64,000 bases of DNA, from the NCBI GenBank assembly GCA_965115885.1, contig OZ220479.1, forward strand, positions 3,348,001-3,412,000, given 5' to 3'. The notes under the pieces were generated by a model, which saw only the letters and a program-made list of their open reading frames with translations, did no database searches and was not told the origin of the DNA. Shown one piece after another: positions 59,921 through 64,000 of this stretch; the first letter of the stretch is position 1; each line of letters opens with the position of its first letter. The translations under genes and the position numbers were made by a program. Origin of the DNA: BD2-11 sp965115885. Its GTDB lineage: Bacteria; Gemmatimonadota; Gemmatimonadetes; Longimicrobiales; Gaopeijiaceae.

Positions 59921-62900
59921 CGGTCCCGAAGATCCGCGAACTCCTGGACCGCGACCCGTTGCGCGTCGACCTCGCGAACAACGGCCAAGCCCGAATCGTC
60001 CAGGGACGCGGCGAGAGGGTCATGCGGGAGTTGCGCGCCGAGTTGGAGACCTTCGTCTGCAAGGGCCAGTTCGCCGACGCGCTCGAGCGGATCCTGGAAC
60101 GCTACCTCGGCAGCCTCGACGCCTCGCGCCAGGACGCGGTCTGGGTGAGCGGCTTCTTCGGAAGCGGCAAGTCGCACCTCCTCAAGATGCTCGCGCATCT
60201 GTGGGTCGACACCCGGTTCGACGACGGCCGGACGGCACGCGGCTTGGTCGCCGACCGACTCCCTCCGTCCGTCCGAGACGCGTTGCGGGAGCTCGATGTC
60301 CGGTCCCGACAGTTCGGCCGCGACCCGGTGGCCGCGGCCGGATCGCTCCTCGGAGGCAACGTCGGCCACGTGCGCCTCTCGGTGCTCTCGGTCATGCTCC
60401 GGGCGGGCGGGCTCCCCGAGCAGTACGCACAGGCGCGCTTCTGTCTCTGGCTACGCGGCGAGGGGGTGCTGGACCGGGTGCGCGACGCCGTCGTGGCGGC
60501 GGGCAAATCGTGGGCGCGCGAGCTGAACAACCTCTACGTCAGCCCGGTGATCGCGGATGCGGTCATGGAGGCGTCGCCCGGATTCGCGAAGGACGCGGGT
60601 GAGCTGCGGAAACTGCTCGTCGAGCAGTTCCCGCAACCCAGGGCCGACATCAGCACCGCGCAGTTCGTCGCGACCGCTCGAGAGGCGTTGGCGCCGGACG
60701 CCGGCCCGCTTCCGCCCACCATCGTCGTCCTTGACGAAGTCCAGCAGTACATCAACGAGGCGAGCGATCGGGCGCAGATCGTGACCGAGCTCGCCGAGGC
60801 GCTGCAGTCGCAGCTCGACAGCCGCGTGCTTCTGGTCGCGTCGGGCCAGTCGGCGCTCGCGGGCGGCAACGCCGCGCTCCAGTGGTTGCGGGCACGCTTT
60901 CGGGTCACGGTGCAGTTGGCCGACGCGGAGGTCGAGGCCGTGACGCGCGAAGTGCTGCTGCGCAAGAAACCGGCCGCGGAGCCCTCCGTCCGGGAAATCC
61001 TCGATCGGCACGCGGGAGAGGTCTCGCGCCATCTGCAGAGCACCCGGCTCGCCGTGCGGGCGGAGGACGAGTCGCTCGACGTGGCCGACTACCCCTTGCT
61101 CCGCACGCGCCGCCGCTTCTGGGAGGAGTGCTTCCGGACCACGGACCCCTCCGGCACCACGAGCCAACTCCGGTCCCAGCTCCGCATCCTGCACGATTCG
61201 TTGCGCGGGATCGCGAAGCGTCCGCTGGGCGCGGCGATCCCCGCGAGCGACCTCTACCGCGCCCTGTCCCAGGACTTGGTCGGCTCCAGCGTGCTGCTGA
61301 ACGAGATCAACACCAGGATCCGGAAACTCGACGCCGAGGAGGAGAACGGCACCCTGAAGGCCGACCTCTGCGGCGTGGTCTTCCTGATCGGAAAGCTTCC
61401 TCGGGAGAAGGGGGTGGACGCGGGGATCCGCGCCGACGCAGCCACGCTAGCCGATTTGCTGGTCGCCGACATCCGGCGGGATTCGGGAAAATTCCGCAAC
61501 GAAGTCGCGCGGGTGCTGGCGGAACTCGCCGACAGAGGCGTTCTCATGACGGTCGCCGACGAATACCGCATCCAGACTCGAGAGGGCGCCGAGTGGGAGC
61601 GAGCGTTTCGGGAGGAGCGGACGCGGTTGGCGCGAACCGAAGTCGAGATCGCGGCGCGGCGGGACAGGCTGCTGGGCGCGGCGGTTCAGGAGGAACTCGG
61701 GGGGATGCGCCTCGCGCAAGGCGAAGCGAAGGTGCGGCGCAAGGCGACGCTGCACTTCGACATGGACCCGCCGGACGAAAGCGGACCCGGAAACGTCGTC
61801 CGGGTCTGGGTGCGCGACGGATGGTCCTGCTCCGATGCGGAAGTGCGCGCCGACGCGCGCGGACGCGGGACGAAAGACGCCGCCCTGCATGTCCATCTGC
61901 CCAAGCGGAACGCCGAGGAGCTTCGCGATCACGTCATGAACGCGGAGGCTGCGCGGAATGTTCTGGAGGCGCGCGGCCCGTCGGCGTCGCCGGAAGGGCG
62001 GGAGGCGCGGCAAGGCATGAGAAGTCGCCGGGACGGCGCCGAGGCCAAGCGCGACCGAATCGTGGGGGAGGTCGTGCGCGCGGCCCGAGTCTTTCAGGGC
62101 GGAGGCGGCGAGGTGTACGGCGAAGGCCTGCGCGCGAAGGTCGAGTCGGGCGCCGATGCGTCCATCAAGCGACTCTTCCCTCGCTTCGGCGACGGCGATC
62201 ACCGGAGCTGGGGAATCGCGTTCAAGCGCATCCGCGAGGGAACGGGAACGCCCTTCGGCGCAGTGGGATGGGAGGGAGCCACCCAGGATCATCCGGTCGC
62301 GCGGGAGGTGCTGACGAAGGTCGGAGCGGGAAGGGGCGGGGGAAAGGTGCAGGCGGCGTTGACCGCAACGCCCTACGGGTGGCCAAAGGACGCGATCGAC
62401 GCCGCGCTGTTGGGGTTGCTCGCCGAAGGTCACCTGAGGGCGGAGCGCGAGGGTCGACCGGTGCGGGCGAGAGATCTGACGCAACAGACGATCCGCACGG
62501 CCTGCTTCCTTCCCGAGAAAGCGAGGCTGACGATCCAGCAGCGGCTCGAGATCGCCGGACTCTTCGAAGAGATCGCCGGTCTGTCGGCCAAGCGCGGCGA
62601 GGAGGCCGGGAAGGCGCCCGAGTTTCTGGCGAAATTGCGGGAGCTGGCACGCGTCGTTGGCGGCGACCCGCCGTTGCCGCCGGCACCGGAGACGCGGTTC
62701 CTCGATGAGCTGTCCTCACTGACCGGGAACGAGCAACTGACCTCGATTCTCGAAAAACGGGAGCGGATCGAACGGTCGGTGAAACAGTGGAAGACGCTCG
62801 GCGAGCGGGCGCGCGCCCGCCTCGGCGTCTGGGAGCTGGCGACCGCGTTGCACCGGCACGCGGAGAGCGAGGGCGGCGAGATCGCCGCCGAAATCGGCCG

Positions 62901-63408
62901 ACAGTTGGACGCGATCCGGGATCAGCGTTCCCTGCTGAACGAGCTCGATCCCGTGGGTCCATGCGCGACCCGCCTGGGCGACGCCTTGCGCCAAGCGCTG
63001 GGCGGGCTGCGCGACCGGCTGGCCGAGGCGGTCGAGACGGCGACCGAGCGGCTGGCCGCCGATCCGACTTGGCGAAAGCTGGATGTCCGAGAGCGGACGG
63101 AACTCCTGCGCGCGGCGGGGCTCGCCCCGGCCCGCGATCCTCGAATGGACACGGACCGCGCGCTCCGCGAGGAGCTCGACGCGCGCGGCTTGGCGGCATG
63201 GCGTTCCGAAATCGACGCCGTGCCGACACGCGAACGGAGAGCCTTGGCCGAGGCGTCCGAGCGGCTACCGGACGACGGCCCCGCATGCACGCGCGTTCGC
63301 GTCCGGCGCGGGACGCTGGGCGACCCGAAGGCCGTGCGCGGGTGGATCGCCGAGCACGAGGAAAAGCTCATGGCGGCGGTGCGGGAAGGTCCGGTGATTT
63401 TGGAATGA
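59917..63408 (+). CDS. brxC: BREX ATPase BrxC
   Basis: A 1,163-residue ATPase of the BREX type 1 BrxC family. KIRELLDRDPLRVDLANNGQARI is the characteristic N-terminus. The Walker A GFFGSGKS is at 79-86, followed by HLLKMLAHLW. The Walker B TIVVLDEVQQYI is near residue 270, and VLLVASGQSAL looks like sensor 1. The long C-terminal half is helical and charged, with a coiled-coil-like region (residues 900-1130). The usual partners pglX, pglZ and brxL must lie beyond the window. The GTG start overlaps the brxB stop. Confidence 0.92.
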   Translation: MTVPKIRELLDRDPLRVDLANNGQARIVQGRGERVMRELRAELETFVCKGQFADALERILERYLGSLDASRQDAVWVSGFFGSGKSHLLKMLAHLWVDTRFDDGRTARGLVADRLPPSVRDALRELDVRSRQFGRDPVAAAGSLLGGNVGHVRLSVLSVMLRAGGLPEQYAQARFCLWLRGEGVLDRVRDAVVAAGKSWARELNNLYVSPVIADAVMEASPGFAKDAGELRKLLVEQFPQPRADISTAQFVATAREALAPDAGPLPPTIVVLDEVQQYINEASDRAQIVTELAEALQSQLDSRVLLVASGQSALAGGNAALQWLRARFRVTVQLADAEVEAVTREVLLRKKPAAEPSVREILDRHAGEVSRHLQSTRLAVRAEDESLDVADYPLLRTRRRFWEECFRTTDPSGTTSQLRSQLRILHDSLRGIAKRPLGAAIPASDLYRALSQDLVGSSVLLNEINTRIRKLDAEEENGTLKADLCGVVFLIGKLPREKGVDAGIRADAATLADLLVADIRRDSGKFRNEVARVLAELADRGVLMTVADEYRIQTREGAEWERAFREERTRLARTEVEIAARRDRLLGAAVQEELGGMRLAQGEAKVRRKATLHFDMDPPDESGPGNVVRVWVRDGWSCSDAEVRADARGRGTKDAALHVHLPKRNAEELRDHVMNAEAARNVLEARGPSASPEGREARQGMRSRRDGAEAKRDRIVGEVVRAARVFQGGGGEVYGEGLRAKVESGADASIKRLFPRFGDGDHRSWGIAFKRIREGTGTPFGAVGWEGATQDHPVAREVLTKVGAGRGGGKVQAALTATPYGWPKDAIDAALLGLLAEGHLRAEREGRPVRARDLTQQTIRTACFLPEKARLTIQQRLEIAGLFEEIAGLSAKRGEEAGKAPEFLAKLRELARVVGGDPPLPPAPETRFLDELSSLTGNEQLTSILEKRERIERSVKQWKTLGERARARLGVWELATALHRHAESEGGEIAAEIGRQLDAIRDQRSLLNELDPVGPCATRLGDALRQALGGLRDRLAEAVETATERLAADPTWRKLDVRERTELLRAAGLAPARDPRMDTDRALREELDARGLAAWRSEIDAVPTRERRALAEASERLPDDGPACTRVRVRRGTLGDPKAVRGWIAEHEEKLMAAVREGPVILE

Positions 63409-63736
63409 AGGCGAAATCGAACGCCGTCCCCGCCTCCCGGCGCCGTAGGCGGGACGGAAAGCCCGGATTCGAAACGGGAGTGCGGACGGCCGACGTCCTC
63501 CACTGGCCGATCGCTCGGTTTTCGGCGTGGCCTTGTTCCCGTGGATCAGATCAGCATGCGCGCGATCAACGCCTGCTACGCCGTCGAGGACTTCGTGCGC
63601 AAACGGGAGGAATGAACATTTCCGATCACCGGAACGATCCCGCCACCGGGGAGGGCCGGGATTCCAGAGCCGGCGGGCCGCCCCCCGACCGGAGAGACGC
63701 CGACGCCCCCCACCGACGCGGAGCGGAATCGACGCG
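63409..63736 (+). other. Spacer between brxC and the ATPase gene, possible gene remnant
   Basis: 328 bp without an intact gene. At 63541-63615 a short frame reads VDQISMRAINACYAVEDFVR and ends in a stop 4 codons later. It looks like the tail of a protein whose upstream part is missing, so it may be a relic of an accessory defence gene. An ATG overlapping the brxC stop (63405) opens a 111-residue frame, but it is Arg/Gly-rich and unconvincing. Confidence 0.35.
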
Positions 63737-64000
63737 ATGACCTTCCGCACGCTTCGTTTGGACGGATTCCTGTCGTTCGCGCCGGGATCCGAGGCCTTCG
63801 AGCTTCAGCCATTGAACGTGCTGATCGGCCCGAATGCGTCGGGAAAATCGAATGTGATCGAGGCGCTGGGGCTGCTGGCGGCGACGCCGAGCGACTTGGC
63901 GGGGGCCGTCCAGAGAGGAGGCGGAGCCCGCGAGTGGCTGTGGAAGGGAGGCTCCACCGATTTCGCGGAGATCGACGCCGTCCTGGCGCGGCGGAATGGC
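63737..64000 (+). CDS. RecF/SMC-like AAA ATPase, 3' truncated
   Basis: First 88 residues of an ATP-binding protein cut by the right edge. TLRLDGFLSFAPGSEAFELQ is the typical first strand-turn of RecF/OLD/AAA_21 proteins. NVLIGPNASGKSNVIEALGL contains Walker A GPNASGKS at 31-38. Such ATPases often sit in BREX and other defence islands, paired with a nuclease or a DUF4276 protein. The rest of the gene and its partner lie outside the window. It belongs to the BREX locus by position. Confidence 0.8.
   Translation, partial: MTFRTLRLDGFLSFAPGSEAFELQPLNVLIGPNASGKSNVIEALGLLAATPSDLAGAVQRGGGAREWLWKGGSTDFAEIDAVLARRNG

Noticed and set aside
63405..63740. ATG overlapping the brxC stop that opens a 111-residue frame
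   Set aside because: The overlap looks attractive, but the product is Arg/Gly/Asp-rich without a fold signature and the frame overlaps the next real start.

Overview
The window is a GC-rich bacterial chromosome segment packed with short operons. Many start codons are GTG or TTG, and neighbouring genes often overlap by four bases (ATGA or GTGA). The style suggests Gemmatimonadota or a close relative: many lipoprotein hydrolases, sodium:solute symporters, CarboxypepD_reg-like giant lipoproteins, LVIVD proteins and multicopper oxidases. There is no rRNA, so the phylum is an inference.

Left part (1-13.1 kb). An ACSF3/MatB-like acyl-CoA synthetase (cut by the left edge) and a sodium:solute symporter precede what looks like a peptidoglycan-fragment salvage cluster. 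It holds a BadF-type amino-sugar kinase, a second symporter, a lipoprotein fusing a NagZ-like GH3 domain to an AmpC-like serine hydrolase, a second GH3 lipoprotein, a divergent NamZ exo-muramidase and an M14 carboxypeptidase. Together these could strip GlcNAc, MurNAc and peptide from wall fragments, import the sugars and phosphorylate them.

Middle part (13-31 kb). Housekeeping and unknown genes include a sugar nucleotidyltransferase, a dicarboxylate/glutamate symporter, DUF445, small membrane proteins, CutA, a long-chain acyl-CoA synthetase, OsmC and a TPR protein. A folE / PTPS / SDR operon follows; its PTPS resembles the animal enzyme, so it may make tetrahydrobiopterin. A strong intrinsic terminator lies 37 nt upstream of the PTPS start. 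Next comes a 1,552-residue Ig-repeat lipoprotein gene, then an unusual intergenic region with an 8-bp tandem repeat and a cluster of palindromes.

Right-middle part (32-53 kb). This holds a matrixin-like lipoprotein, an outer-membrane protein, endonuclease IV, and zinc-independent S14 and L31 with a HIT protein. Two related multicopper oxidase loci follow, separated by a decayed transposase; a second relic of the same element family lies near 22.6 kb. An accessory domain is a separate gene in one oxidase locus and fused in the other. Then come an amidohydrolase, an aminotransferase, a GCS2-CBS fusion, a nitroreductase, an M28 peptidase, a TerC protein and a YkvI-type transporter.

Right end (53-64 kb). 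The pst operon encodes two non-identical ATPases whose motif losses are complementary: the first lost the Q-loop Gln and switch His, the second lost the LSGGQ signature. This predicts a heterodimer with one competent and one degenerate ATP site. tRNA-Arg(CCG) and RNase P RNA follow on the minus strand. A BREX phage-defence locus (brxA-brxB-brxC, then a RecF/SMC-like ATPase) runs off the right edge.
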